The notes below the pieces were generated by a model. That model searched no databases, was not told the DNA's origin, and worked only from the letters and a program-made list of their open reading frames with translations. From positions 10,314-74,313 of the forward strand of contig CAXBQM010000001.1 in assembly GCA_963978235.1 (NCBI GenBank): DNA of 64,000 nucleotides. The letters run 5' to 3'. How positions within the stretch are numbered: the stretch's first letter is position 1; every line of letters starts with the position of its first letter. This stretch comes from UBA7398 sp963978235 (GTDB taxonomy: Bacteria > Actinomycetota > Actinomycetes > Nanopelagicales > Nanopelagicaceae). The position numbers and the translations under genes are program-made. Shown one piece after another: positions 16,360-24,482 of this stretch.

Positions 16360-17768
16360 TGGATCTTTCACTGTATGACACGCACACTCGTATCGAGCAG
16401 ATTATTTCTGCCCAAGATAACTCGGTCATAAAGATCTACTGCTGCGGGCCAACGGTTTATCGCGATGCACATATCGGAAACCTGCGTACTTTTCTCCTTG
16501 CCGATCTGGTTGTTCGAGTTCTCCATCACCTGGGAAAGCAAACTCTGGTCGTGCAGAACATCACCGATGTCGGACATATGACGGATGATTTTGAAGAGGA
16601 CAAATTACTTGCACAGGGTAAAACTGAATCTCGTTCTGCGTTAGAAGTCGCACGTGATTATGAATCTCGATTTCATCGCGATCTTGCCCAACTCAATATT
16701 CAGCCCGCTGATCATTACCCACGAGCAAGTGAGTCGATTGACTTGATGCTTACTCATATTCAACGCCTGATCGATTTGGGTCACGCTTACATAGGAAGCG
16801 ATCACACAATTTATTTCTCTGCTAAAAGTTTTCCTACGTATGGCGAATTAAGTGGAAATACCTTAGACAAACTAAAACCTGGCCACCGGTATGACTATGT
16901 CGATGATGGCGCAAAAAACTTCCACGCCGATTGGGCGTTATGGAAGTCAGCGCAGCAACGGACGGAAATGGTCTGGAATTCGCCATGGGGAATTGGATTT
17001 CCCGGTTGGCATATTGAGTGCTCGGCTATGTCATTGAAATATCTCCATGGCCATGTTGATCTACATATTGGTGGCATTGATCTTCGATTTCCTCATCATG
17101 AGAATGAACGTGCGCAATCCAATCCACTCACAACAGATCATTCACGCCAACGAGCGAGTGCGGAAGCGGTTTCGCATTGGCTCCATGGTGAACACCTTCT
17201 CTTTGAGGGACGGAAAATGTCGAAGAGCGCCGGTAATGTGGTGTTGATTTCTCATATCATCGAAAAAGGTTTTGATCCGCTGGCATTACGTTTTTGTTTT
17301 CTTGAAAATAGATATCGAAGCCAGATGGACCTTTCCTGGGCTTCAATTTCGGCAGCGCACCACACACTCAATAAATGGCGATCATTGGCGCAATTAGATG
17401 AACCTCTCAACGAAAAGACAAAAGATACTGTGAACGAAATTGTGCAGGAGATTATTCAAGCTTTTTGCGACGACCTTGATACACCACGCGCTATGCAGAT
17501 TCTTCGAAATGTGATGAAGAGTTCCGTTTCCGAAAGCCAAAAAGGTGCAGTACTCCATGCAGTCGAACCACTCTTTGGTTTGGCGTTGACTCGCCGCGTT
17601 GCTGCTCGTGATCTTTCGCCCGCAGCGCGTGAGTTACTCGAACAACGAGCTGCTGCTCGTGTCGCAAAGGATTTTAAGTTAAGCGATGCCTTGCGAGAGA
17701 AACTTGATGAAATAGGAATTGCAATTCACGATGGGCCAACGGGACAACGTTGGGAGTGGAAAATTTAG
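16359..17768 (+). CDS. cysS: Cysteinyl-tRNA synthetase
   Basis: Class I aminoacyl-tRNA synthetase that charges tRNA-Cys. Motifs: YCCGPTVYRDAHIGN (zinc Cys and HIGH-like HIGN), GWHIECSAMS and FPHHENE (further zinc ligands), KMSKSAGN, then a DALR helical domain (about 330-400) and a short C-terminal tail. The 469-residue length and full anticodon-binding region argue against it being the mycothiol ligase MshC, which shares the catalytic core but is shorter. ATG start chosen for the TGATG overlap with the GNAT gene; an in-frame TTG 9 bases upstream is less likely. Converges on the DUF6113 gene with a shared TTAG stop. Confidence 0.93.
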   Translation: MDLSLYDTHTRIEQIISAQDNSVIKIYCCGPTVYRDAHIGNLRTFLLADLVVRVLHHLGKQTLVVQNITDVGHMTDDFEEDKLLAQGKTESRSALEVARDYESRFHRDLAQLNIQPADHYPRASESIDLMLTHIQRLIDLGHAYIGSDHTIYFSAKSFPTYGELSGNTLDKLKPGHRYDYVDDGAKNFHADWALWKSAQQRTEMVWNSPWGIGFPGWHIECSAMSLKYLHGHVDLHIGGIDLRFPHHENERAQSNPLTTDHSRQRASAEAVSHWLHGEHLLFEGRKMSKSAGNVVLISHIIEKGFDPLALRFCFLENRYRSQMDLSWASISAAHHTLNKWRSLAQLDEPLNEKTKDTVNEIVQEIIQAFCDDLDTPRAMQILRNVMKSSVSESQKGAVLHAVEPLFGLALTRRVAARDLSPAARELLEQRAAARVAKDFKLSDALREKLDEIGIAIHDGPTGQRWEWKI

Positions 17769-18076
17769 GGAGTAAGCAAAGCCGCAATCAGCGCGCTGAG
17801 AAATCCCACAACAATGAAATAAGTTCCAGTAGTTCCGCCCGTGATTAATAATTCATCACCATTGCCGATCGTGCTCGCTCGCCACACGACAAACGCCCAC
17901 CCAACCAGAGCAAAGAGTTTGATTCTTCGATCAAAATAATTCTGACCGATAAATCTCATGCCAAGAAAAGTTCCGGCAATTGCAATGAATAAGCCCACAG
18001 GTGGCCACGCGTTATGAATAAAAGATGATGCAATACCAAGGAGTGCGCCAAATAAGAGTCCGATAATTATTTTCAT
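17765..18076 (-). CDS. Small membrane protein (DUF6113-like), downstream of mshB
   Basis: A 103-residue integral membrane protein with about four hydrophobic segments (about 2-20, 24-43, 52-68, 80-101). Such a small membrane gene directly follows mshB in many actinobacteria. It overlaps mshB by ATGA and shares a TTAG tetranucleotide with the converging cysS stop. Function unknown; a role near mycothiol synthesis is suggested only by position. Confidence 0.75.
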   Translation of the reverse strand: MKIIIGLLFGALLGIASSFIHNAWPPVGLFIAIAGTFLGMRFIGQNYFDRRIKLFALVGWAFVVWRASTIGNGDELLITGGTTGTYFIVVGFLSALIAALLTP

Positions 18077-18930
18077 GAGATACCAGCGAAGATATCGGTT
18101 TCTCGACCTTGGTCATCAAATGGCCCAGATTTTTCACCATGTACCAATGTGTAGTACTCGTTTCCAAAAACTTGTAACCCCAAATTATTAGAGAGTGCAA
18201 AGAATGGTCCATCCACTGAAATTTGAGTGGAATGAGCTTTCATCGCTGCCATCTTTTTTTCAACAAAGGAACCACCATCGACAACGGTTGTGACGAGTTC
18301 ATCCGGTTGCGCGAACGGGAAATCTTCGGCTTTTTCAACGCCCATGAAGTCTGACCCGATTTTCTTCATCTCAGCAATGCCTTCTTCAATCACGGACCGC
18401 GGAATAGTGTTCCAATAAATTTTTGGAATTGACCATCCAGCGGAACGCGCTAACTCTGCTGCCCGCATCGCGACTCGGTGAGCTTGGATGTGATCCGGGT
18501 GGCCATAACCGCCATTGGTGTCATAGGTAATTAATACATCTGGTCTGATTTCTAAAATTATTTTGACGAGTTCCTGGGCCGCATCATCAATATTTGCGCT
18601 CCAAAAAACATCCGAGCGCGAATTGGGTTCCGTACCCATCATTCCACTATCGCGCCAGATTCGATGCGGTGCGCCGAGAAATCTATGGTCAGATACACCG
18701 ATTATTTTCATCGCTTCCGCTAATTCTTTTTCGCGATGCGGACCAAGTGCATCATCATGTGAGCTTGCCAAATGTGCCAGTTCTGGAACTAACACTTCGC
18801 CTTCTTCGCCACGTGTACAAGTAACTAAGGTGATACGTGCGCCTTCCGCAACATATTTCGCCATCGTCGCCCCATTATTAATAGTTTCATCATCAGGGTG
18901 TGCGTGAACGAGTAATAAAGATTTAGTCAT
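18073..18930 (-). CDS. mshB: GlcNAc-inositol deacetylase MshB (mycothiol biosynthesis)
   Basis: Zinc-dependent PIG-L/LmbE-fold deacetylase that removes acetate from GlcNAc-inositol to give GlcN-inositol, the second visible step toward mycothiol. The 285-residue product starts MTKSLLLVHAHPDDE, giving zinc ligands His11 and Asp14; the third His lies in GYGHPDHIQAH near residue 147. The N-terminus was trimmed to this Met because 66 residues further upstream have no family match and would run through the tetR start region. A related deacetylase such as mycothiol conjugate amidase is the alternative. No ribosome-binding site is clear; tetR diverges 30 bases away. Confidence 0.85.
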   Translation of the reverse strand: MTKSLLLVHAHPDDETINNGATMAKYVAEGARITLVTCTRGEEGEVLVPELAHLASSHDDALGPHREKELAEAMKIIGVSDHRFLGAPHRIWRDSGMMGTEPNSRSDVFWSANIDDAAQELVKIILEIRPDVLITYDTNGGYGHPDHIQAHRVAMRAAELARSAGWSIPKIYWNTIPRSVIEEGIAEMKKIGSDFMGVEKAEDFPFAQPDELVTTVVDGGSFVEKKMAAMKAHSTQISVDGPFFALSNNLGLQVFGNEYYTLVHGEKSGPFDDQGRETDIFAGIS

Positions 18931-18947
18931 ATAAGCCCATTCTGCCG

Positions 18948-18953
18948 TACGAT
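18948..18953 (+). promoter_or_regulatory. Putative leaderless -10 (TACGAT) for the tetR gene
   Basis: TACGAT ends 7 bases before the ATG at 18961. This favours that ATG over the one at 18952, which would lie inside the hexamer. Confidence 0.55.
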
Positions 18954-18960
18954 GTTGCCA

Positions 18961-19572
18961 ATGAGTACCGACCAGAAAGATAATCGCGCGCGGTTGCCAC
19001 GCGACGAACGCCGTGCTCAACTTCTCTCGGCAGCGCTTGAAGTATTCACGCAGGCTGGATATCACGCAGCAGCAATGGATGAAATTGCCGATCGAGCCAG
19101 CGTCAGTAAACCGGTTCTCTACCAACATTTTCCTTCGAAACTCGATCTCTATCTCGCAGTTTTAGATTTACATATCGACTCACTCGTCTTTGCAATCCAA
19201 AAAGCAATCGCTTCAACTCCGGATAACGCGGCCCGAGTAAAAGCAACCATTGATGCCTATTTCGGATTTATCGAAAGCGAAGGCGAAGCTTTCCGACTTC
19301 TCTTTGAAAGCGATATGAGCGTCGAACCACAAGTAAGGGAGCGACTCAATCGAATGACTTATGACTGTGCTGCCGCGGTCAGCGCTGTTATTTCTATAGA
19401 CACTGGATTACCTAAAGAGGCGTCGATGCTCTTGGCGATTGGAATCATCGGCAATGCACAAATTACTGCGCGCCACTGGCTCGATCGTGACAGCACTATG
19501 ACTCGTGATCAGGCATCTACTTTTGTCACGAATCTCATTTGGCGCGGAATTTCCGGATTCCCAAAATCCTAA
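18961..19572 (+). CDS. TetR-family transcriptional regulator
   Basis: A 203-residue regulator. The helix-turn-helix occupies about residues 15-60 (RRAQLLSAALEVF..., then ASVSKPVLYQHFPSK, the recognition helix). The C-terminal ligand/dimer domain has the layout of the actinobacterial Rv3208-type TetR. The next gene encodes a DUF3107 protein, the same pair as Rv3208-Rv3208A in Mycobacterium, which supports this subfamily. Its ligand and targets are unknown. It could control the divergent mshB, since only 30 bases separate the starts, but no palindrome is obvious there. Confidence 0.88.
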   Translation: MSTDQKDNRARLPRDERRAQLLSAALEVFTQAGYHAAAMDEIADRASVSKPVLYQHFPSKLDLYLAVLDLHIDSLVFAIQKAIASTPDNAARVKATIDAYFGFIESEGEAFRLLFESDMSVEPQVRERLNRMTYDCAAAVSAVISIDTGLPKEASMLLAIGIIGNAQITARHWLDRDSTMTRDQASTFVTNLIWRGISGFPKS

Positions 19573-19578
19573 TAGACT
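19573..19578 (+). promoter_or_regulatory. Putative leaderless -10 (TAGACT) for the DUF3107 gene
   Basis: TAGACT followed by 7 bases and the ATG, immediately after the tetR stop codon. No Shine-Dalgarno sequence is visible in the 13-base gap. Confidence 0.45.
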
Positions 19579-19585
19579 CAGAGTT

Positions 19586-19864
19586 ATGAGCGCTAAAAAA
19601 CAAACTGGCACTAATAATTCGGATTCAGATAACGCGGTATCAGAAATTAGAATCGCTGTGAGCGATGTGGCACGAGAAATAACGATTCAATCAGCGTTAG
19701 CTCAGGCAGAGATCCTCGATCGAGTTAATAAAGCGCTGAGTGCAAATGCTGCGGTGGTCTTTGATGATGTGCGTGGTCGGCAATTCTTAATCCCGGCACA
19801 GAAAATTGGTGTCATCGAGATTGGTGATGCCACGGAGCGAAAAGTCGGATTCACTAATTCTTAA
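19586..19864 (+). CDS. DUF3107 family protein (Rv3208A/TB9.4-like)
   Basis: A 92-residue actinobacterial protein of unknown function. The family core is EIRIAVSDVAREITIQSA... followed by VVFDDVRGRQFLIPAQKIGVIEIG, ending just before the stop. The first ~20 residues are polar and probably disordered. It follows tetR by 13 bases as in Mycobacterium and precedes a dehydrogenase gene by 8 bases. The ATG giving MSAKKQTG was chosen; a longer upstream reading would overlap tetR. Confidence 0.85.
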   Translation: MSAKKQTGTNNSDSDNAVSEIRIAVSDVAREITIQSALAQAEILDRVNKALSANAAVVFDDVRGRQFLIPAQKIGVIEIGDATERKVGFTNS

Positions 19865-19872
19865 GAAGTAAC

Positions 19873-20814
19873 ATGGTGAACATTGCTTTAGAACCAGACC
19901 AAAATCCCGTCTACGTTAAAGCGATCGAAGGCGCTGGTGGCGTTCTCTCACCATTAAATAGTGAAGTCGGAAGTAGTGAAGTTGGAAGTAGTGAAGTTCG
20001 TGCACTTGTGTGGACTGATTATGGTGATCCCACTGGCCTGCAACGAACGCTCGAAAAGAATCCACAATTAGAGTGGGTACAGCTCCCCTTTGCAGGCGTT
20101 GATGCGTTCGCACACTTATTGCACTTTCCGGTGAAATTCACCTGCGCGAAAGGTGCCTATGCTGAACCAGTCGCAGAACATGCGCTCACTTTGGCGTTGG
20201 CGCTTGGTAGAACCATCCCAGAGCGAGTTCAAGCTAAAAGTTGGGGACGAAAGTTCGCCGACTCACTTTTTGATACCAATGTACTCATCATTGGAGGTGG
20301 TGGAATCGCTGAAGTTTTAGTTTCACTGCTTCAACCATTTCGCCCGAAAATAACGGTCTTACGAAAACACCCGCAATATTCGTTTCACGGTAGCGCTGAA
20401 GTTCTTAGTTTCTCAGAATTCGATGCCGCAATTACGCAAGCAAAGTTTATTTTTATTACTTGTGCACTTACTTCCGAAACACGAAACCTCTTTAATGATC
20501 GTGCCTTTAAACTCATGCGATCAGACTCATATCTCATCAATGTTGCTCGGGGAGAAATCATTGATCAACCCGCACTCATTCACGCGCTTCGTCACAACGA
20601 AATCGCCGGAGCAGCGATCGACGTTACTTATCCAGAACCGCTGCCTGATGGTCATGAGTTATGGAGCGCACCACATGTATTGATTACGCCACACACGGCA
20701 GATACTCCAGAGCTCATTACTCATCTCTTTGCGGAGCGGCTTCGAATAAATGTCAGCGCATGGATTGCAGGTGAAGCACTTACTGGTGAAGTTGACCCGA
20801 TTCTGGGTTATTAA
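19873..20814 (+). CDS. D-isomer-specific 2-hydroxyacid dehydrogenase
   Basis: NAD(P)-dependent dehydrogenase of the phosphoglycerate/D-lactate family; substrate unknown. The 313-residue product has the nucleotide-binding turn LIIGGGGIAEVL (third Gly of GxGxxG replaced by Ala), the catalytic Arg in NVARGEI, Glu in TYPEPLPDGH and His in ITPHTAD. All three catalytic residues are kept. Near residue 30 a 15-base tandem repeat encodes SEVGS twice and SEV a third time. It follows DUF3107 by 8 bases, probably co-transcribed; AAGAAG precedes the ATG. Only 6 bases separate its stop from the converging marC stop. Confidence 0.85.
   Translation: MVNIALEPDQNPVYVKAIEGAGGVLSPLNSEVGSSEVGSSEVRALVWTDYGDPTGLQRTLEKNPQLEWVQLPFAGVDAFAHLLHFPVKFTCAKGAYAEPVAEHALTLALALGRTIPERVQAKSWGRKFADSLFDTNVLIIGGGGIAEVLVSLLQPFRPKITVLRKHPQYSFHGSAEVLSFSEFDAAITQAKFIFITCALTSETRNLFNDRAFKLMRSDSYLINVARGEIIDQPALIHALRHNEIAGAAIDVTYPEPLPDGHELWSAPHVLITPHTADTPELITHLFAERLRINVSAWIAGEALTGEVDPILGY
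19960..19998 (+). repeat. 15-bp tandem repeat in the 2-hydroxyacid dehydrogenase gene
   Basis: Unit AGTGAAGTYGGAAGT occurs at 19960-19974 and 19975-19989, with a partial third copy (AGTGAAGTT) at 19990-19998. It encodes SEVGS-SEVGS-SEV. The in-frame length should make it length-variable without frameshift. Confidence 0.85.
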
Positions 20815-20820
20815 ACAAAA

Positions 20821-21432
20821 TTAAACAAAAAAGTCTTTGATTGCGCTCACAATCATTTCCACTGCAATAGCCGCCAAAAGTAAGCCAGCAATTCGAGCCA
20901 GCAACATCACGCCGGACTCTTTGATTACTTTGACGATAGTTGTCGAGAACATCAATGTCAGCGCGATAACAAGATGCACGCCGATGATGGCGATTACTAA
21001 CGCCAAGCCATAATTAAAAGTCTGTACTTTCTGTACATACACCATGGTCGCAACAATTGCGCCAGGCCCTGCTAATAACGGGGTTCCTAGTGGCACCAGT
21101 GCGACATTCACATCCGGGTTTTCGGTTGCATTCCCTACGCCACCACGTAAAAGTTCTAACGAAACCAGTAAAAGTAATAATCCACCGGCAGCCTGCAGAG
21201 CCGGAATCGAGATATTTAAGTAGTTAAGAATTAATCGCCCAAATAACGCAAAGAGGGTTATAACAAAAAACGAAACAGTTGCCCCTTGAATCGCAAGTCG
21301 AATCTGGCGTCGTTGTGATTGGCCTTTGACGAGTGAAAGAAAGATTGGAGTTGCACCAGGCGGATCAAGAATGACAAGCAACGTAACAAATGCTTGCATG
21401 CCGAATGTCAGCGCCGACATTGTTGTGTTCAT
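20821..21432 (-). CDS. MarC/UPF0056 family integral membrane protein
   Basis: A 203-residue protein with six predicted membrane segments and the family segments VILDPPGATPIFLSL (near residues 20-35) and PLGTPLLAGPGAI (about 115-127). MarC-family proteins have been proposed as transporters, but the function is not settled. The start at ATGA over the PHP gene stop was chosen; a longer reading has a polar N-terminus without family similarity. Third gene of a coupled DMT-PHP-MarC operon. Confidence 0.85.
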   Translation of the reverse strand: MNTTMSALTFGMQAFVTLLVILDPPGATPIFLSLVKGQSQRRQIRLAIQGATVSFFVITLFALFGRLILNYLNISIPALQAAGGLLLLLVSLELLRGGVGNATENPDVNVALVPLGTPLLAGPGAIVATMVYVQKVQTFNYGLALVIAIIGVHLVIALTLMFSTTIVKVIKESGVMLLARIAGLLLAAIAVEMIVSAIKDFFV

Positions 21433-22277
21433 CGTTTGATCACTCTTCTCTGGTTGGCTCGAGCTTCCAACTTCTCCCACTGATCTGGCCTCGTTGAATT
21501 CTCACCTAGTTGATTGAGTTTACCGGTTCCGTGATAATCACTTGCCCCAGTTATTGCCAAGTCATATTCAAAAGCGATTCGAAGTAATGAGGCTCGTTCG
21601 GTTTCAGAGTGATCGCGATGATCCACTTCAATGCCATCAAGTCCGGCCGCAACGAGATCACTAAACATCTCCGCAGTGATGACTCGACCGCGGTGTGAAG
21701 CATAAGCATGTGCAATAACGGCTACGCCACCAGCAGCTTTAATCAATTTGATAGCGGCCACAGGAGTTGGTGAATAGTGAGAGATGTAATACTTACTTTT
21801 ATTATGTAACAGCGCAGTAAAAACTTCATCGCGAGTTTTCATGGTTCCACGCGCAATCAGCGCATCGGCAAGATGTGGTCGGCCCAATGTGGCACCGTCT
21901 GAAAGTTGAGCCATTACTTCTTCTAGCGTGATTTCGATGCCAGCTTCATTGAGGCGGGCAACCATTCGCCCCATTCTGGTGACGCGATTTTCGCGAGTTT
22001 TCGCAAGCTCATCACTCAGCGCCTGGTTCTTTTCATCGAAGAGCAGACCAAGCATATGCACGCTAATTCCATCTTCGGTTTGGCATGAAATCTCTGAACC
22101 ACATACTAAATTCATGCCACTCGGAAGTGCAGAAATTGCTTCCTGCCAACCACTCGTTGAATCGTGATCGGTGATTGCAAGCGTAGTAATTCCCGCCACA
22201 GCTGCGTTGCGCACAAGTTCAGCAGGTGAATCTGTGCCATCACTTGCATTGGAATGGGTGTGAAGATCAATCATCAT
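21429..22277 (-). CDS. PHP-domain phosphoesterase
   Basis: A 282-residue member of the TrpH/YciV-type PHP family, metal-dependent hydrolases acting on nucleoside bisphosphates or short RNA 5' ends. Visible metal ligands: HTHSNASDGTDSP at the N-terminus, LAITDHDS, a conserved Glu in CGSEISCQ, HAYASHRG, and ITGASDYHG near the C-terminus. All are intact. Start by ATGATG overlapping the stop of the upstream DMT transporter. Could serve 3'-phosphoadenosine-phosphate or RNA turnover; substrate not provable from sequence. Confidence 0.85.
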   Translation of the reverse strand: MMIDLHTHSNASDGTDSPAELVRNAAVAGITTLAITDHDSTSGWQEAISALPSGMNLVCGSEISCQTEDGISVHMLGLLFDEKNQALSDELAKTRENRVTRMGRMVARLNEAGIEITLEEVMAQLSDGATLGRPHLADALIARGTMKTRDEVFTALLHNKSKYYISHYSPTPVAAIKLIKAAGGVAVIAHAYASHRGRVITAEMFSDLVAAGLDGIEVDHRDHSETERASLLRIAFEYDLAITGASDYHGTGKLNQLGENSTRPDQWEKLEARANQRRVIKR

Positions 22278-23176
22278 GAACTCTTTGGTGCCGACTTTTG
22301 AGAGCGAAGAACAAAAACACCACAACCTACAAGAATTAAAATAATTCCAGGAATAACTCCCTGCGGTGGAGTTTGATTGAGCCACCACCATGCCAAAAGA
22401 GCAGCAACTGGTACTTCAAAGAAAACGATAAGCGAGACCACAGTTGGTGAAACGCGTTTTAAAGCAAAGTTAAACATGGTGTGACCAAGAATCTGCGCAC
22501 TTGCGATAAGCGCTAGTAGTAATAACCAATCTTGCTGTGAATAGCCAAATGCTCTTTGTTTTAAGAGAAAAATAACTGGGAATGCGGTCAAAGTAGTGGC
22601 TGCATAGCACGCGGTTGTGTAGGTAAATGTTGAAATTTTCTGTTGGGCTTGTGAGCCGATAATTACGTATGCAGCGGAAAGTGCGCCAGATACCAAACCA
22701 GCAATATCTCCAATAAATGCTCGCCACGAAAGTTGCAGATCCACACCGGTAATCACCAGCACACCAATAAATGAAATGGCCATTCCCAGCCACGCAGGTT
22801 TAGGGATATGACCACCCAAAAAAGTAGTAAAGATGGCTGCGAATATCGGTTGCATCGCTGCCAGTGCGGTGCCGGTTGCCACGCTCGTGTATCTCATGCT
22901 GTAGAAAAATCCAACGAAGTGTGAAGCTAATAAGACACCAGCACATGCTGCCCAGAAGATTCCTTTGCGTTGTTCGGAGGTTCGCCACTCACGTGCGCGT
23001 AACGCAAATGGCAGTAATAACAAGGTGCCACCGAGATTTCGCCAGAAGATCAGCGCTAATACTGGAATTGTGGTGAGTGCAATGATTGGTCCAGACATTC
23101 CCACACCAAGAATTCCAAGAAGCAATAATGGAATATCTCGACCCACTGGCATTTTTGTGTGGTTCTGATCCTTCAC
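22274..23176 (-). CDS. DMT-superfamily (EamA) transporter
   Basis: A 300-residue drug/metabolite transporter-type permease with ten predicted membrane helices arranged as two EamA repeats of about 140 residues each. Substrate unknown; members export amino acids, metabolites or nucleosides. The GTG start is supported by TAAGTT exactly 6 bases upstream, facing the divergent MgtE-like gene 49 bases away. Leads the coupled operon with the PHP and MarC genes. Confidence 0.85.
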   Translation of the reverse strand: MKDQNHTKMPVGRDIPLLLLGILGVGMSGPIIALTTIPVLALIFWRNLGGTLLLLPFALRAREWRTSEQRKGIFWAACAGVLLASHFVGFFYSMRYTSVATGTALAAMQPIFAAIFTTFLGGHIPKPAWLGMAISFIGVLVITGVDLQLSWRAFIGDIAGLVSGALSAAYVIIGSQAQQKISTFTYTTACYAATTLTAFPVIFLLKQRAFGYSQQDWLLLLALIASAQILGHTMFNFALKRVSPTVVSLIVFFEVPVAALLAWWWLNQTPPQGVIPGIILILVGCGVFVLRSQKSAPKSS

Positions 23177-23182
23177 AGAGAA

Positions 23183-23188
23183 AACTTA
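23183..23188 (-). promoter_or_regulatory. Putative leaderless -10 (TAAGTT) for the DMT transporter operon
   Basis: TAAGTT ends 6 bases before the GTG start. There is no ribosome-binding site between hexamer and start. Confidence 0.6.
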
Positions 23189-23206
23189 CACGCGACCTTC
23201 CATATT

Positions 23207-23221
23207 GAAGGGTTACCCTTC
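23207..23221. promoter_or_regulatory. Perfect palindrome overlapping the MgtE-like gene promoter
   Basis: GAAGGGT-T-ACCCTTC: 7-base arms around a single base. It covers the TACCCT -10 of the plus-strand gene and ends 4 bases before its ATG. It could be an operator or a tiny hairpin; no regulator is identified. Confidence 0.45.
23214..23219 (+). promoter_or_regulatory. Putative leaderless -10 (TACCCT) for the MgtE-like gene
   Basis: TACCCT followed by 6 bases and the ATG at 23226. It supports this ATG over the in-frame TTG at 23205, which lies upstream of the hexamer. Confidence 0.6.
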
Positions 23222-23225
23222 TCCT

Positions 23226-24482
23226 ATGAGCGGGAATGTAATTGATCGTGTATTCCTCGCCCGGCTAGCAGGGACAGCAGTCTTTGAACCCAATGGGGAT
23301 CAAGTTGGCAAGGTGCGAGATGCGGTCGCGACCCTTCGTGCCAATAATCAACCACCACGAATACTTGGCTTAATTGTTGAAGTTCCACCGCGTCGTCGCA
23401 TTTTTGTGCCCATCACTCGAGTCACTTCTATTGAAAGCGGCACGGTGGTAATTACTGGTTCACTCAATATGCGACGTTACGAACAACGCCAAAATGAAAT
23501 TCTAGTTATTGCTGAAATGCTAGATCGAACGGTCACTCTCAATGAGAATGGCGAAAACGTAACAGTCGAAGATATCGCGATGGAACCAACCCGAACTGGC
23601 GATTGGTTCTTAAATCGCGTGCATGTGATGCGCAAAGGACGCGGTCTTCGTCGTGGCGCATCGTCAACTGTAAATTGGGAAGATATATCTGGCATTGCTC
23701 TTCATGAGTCCAATCAAGGAGTCGGAAATCTTCTGGCGACTATCGCTAATTTGCGCGCGCCTGATCTTGCTTCGATGATGCATGATTTAACGTTGAAGCG
23801 TCGCGTTGAAATTGCACGTGCACTTGATGATGAACGACTTGCCGATGTACTTGAAGAGATGGATGAAGCTGCTCGCGTTGAATTATTAGCAGAATTAGAA
23901 GGTGAACGCGCCGCAGATGTTCTCGGCGAGATGGATCCGGATGATGCGGCCGATTTACTTCGTGAAGTGGGTCAGGAACGTGCGCAAACACTTTTGGAAC
24001 TTATGGAACCAGATGATGCGGAAGATGTCCGACGCCTGATGCGTTATGAAGATTATTCTGCCGGCGGCATGATGACAACCGAACCGATTGTGCTCACTGC
24101 TGATACTTCGGTTGCCGAAGCGTTGGCAACGGTGCGAAAAAGTGAAATTTCACCTGCCCTTGCTTCACAAGTTTATGTATGCCGATCACCACTGGAAACT
24201 CCAACTGGTCGATTTATCGGAATCGCTCATATTCAACGCTTACTACGTGAAGTTCCTTCAACTTTGCTTGGCTCAATCGTCGATACTGAAACTTCTGCGC
24301 TCGCACCAGAGACAAATCTCAATGACGTTTCCTCTTATTTAGCAAGTTACAACTTGCTTGCCGTACCCATTGTTGATTCGAATGAACGACTCCTTGGTGC
24401 AGTGACCGTTGATGACGTGCTCGATCACCTCTTGCCAGAAAATTGGCGACATCGAAACAATCAAGTGACGGAGGTGCAATGA
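23226..24482 (+). CDS. MgtE N-domain/CBS protein without a channel domain (Rv1232c-like)
   Basis: A 418-residue soluble protein: a PRC-barrel-like N-terminus (about 1-80), an MgtE-N superhelix (about 175-275) with acidic repeats such as EEMDEAARVELLAELEGERAADVLGEMDPDDAADLL, and a CBS pair (about 275-410) ending at VDDVLDHLLP. In the Mg2+ channel MgtE these domains sense cytosolic Mg2+, but the membrane pore is absent here, as in mycobacterial Rv1232c. No membrane helices are visible. The ATGA overlap couples it to a DUF1003 membrane protein, which may be its partner. Role in divalent-cation sensing is inference. Confidence 0.85.
   Translation: MSGNVIDRVFLARLAGTAVFEPNGDQVGKVRDAVATLRANNQPPRILGLIVEVPPRRRIFVPITRVTSIESGTVVITGSLNMRRYEQRQNEILVIAEMLDRTVTLNENGENVTVEDIAMEPTRTGDWFLNRVHVMRKGRGLRRGASSTVNWEDISGIALHESNQGVGNLLATIANLRAPDLASMMHDLTLKRRVEIARALDDERLADVLEEMDEAARVELLAELEGERAADVLGEMDPDDAADLLREVGQERAQTLLELMEPDDAEDVRRLMRYEDYSAGGMMTTEPIVLTADTSVAEALATVRKSEISPALASQVYVCRSPLETPTGRFIGIAHIQRLLREVPSTLLGSIVDTETSALAPETNLNDVSSYLASYNLLAVPIVDSNERLLGAVTVDDVLDHLLPENWRHRNNQVTEVQ

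Noticed and set aside
16359..17768. cysS as the mycothiol ligase MshC, because mshB is next door
   Set aside because: The protein has the full C-terminal helical and anticodon-binding parts and normal CysS length; MshC lacks them.
18931..19128. Longer N-terminus for MshB
   Set aside because: The 66 extra residues have no family match and would span the divergent tetR start; the MTKSLLLVHAHPDDE start is canonical.
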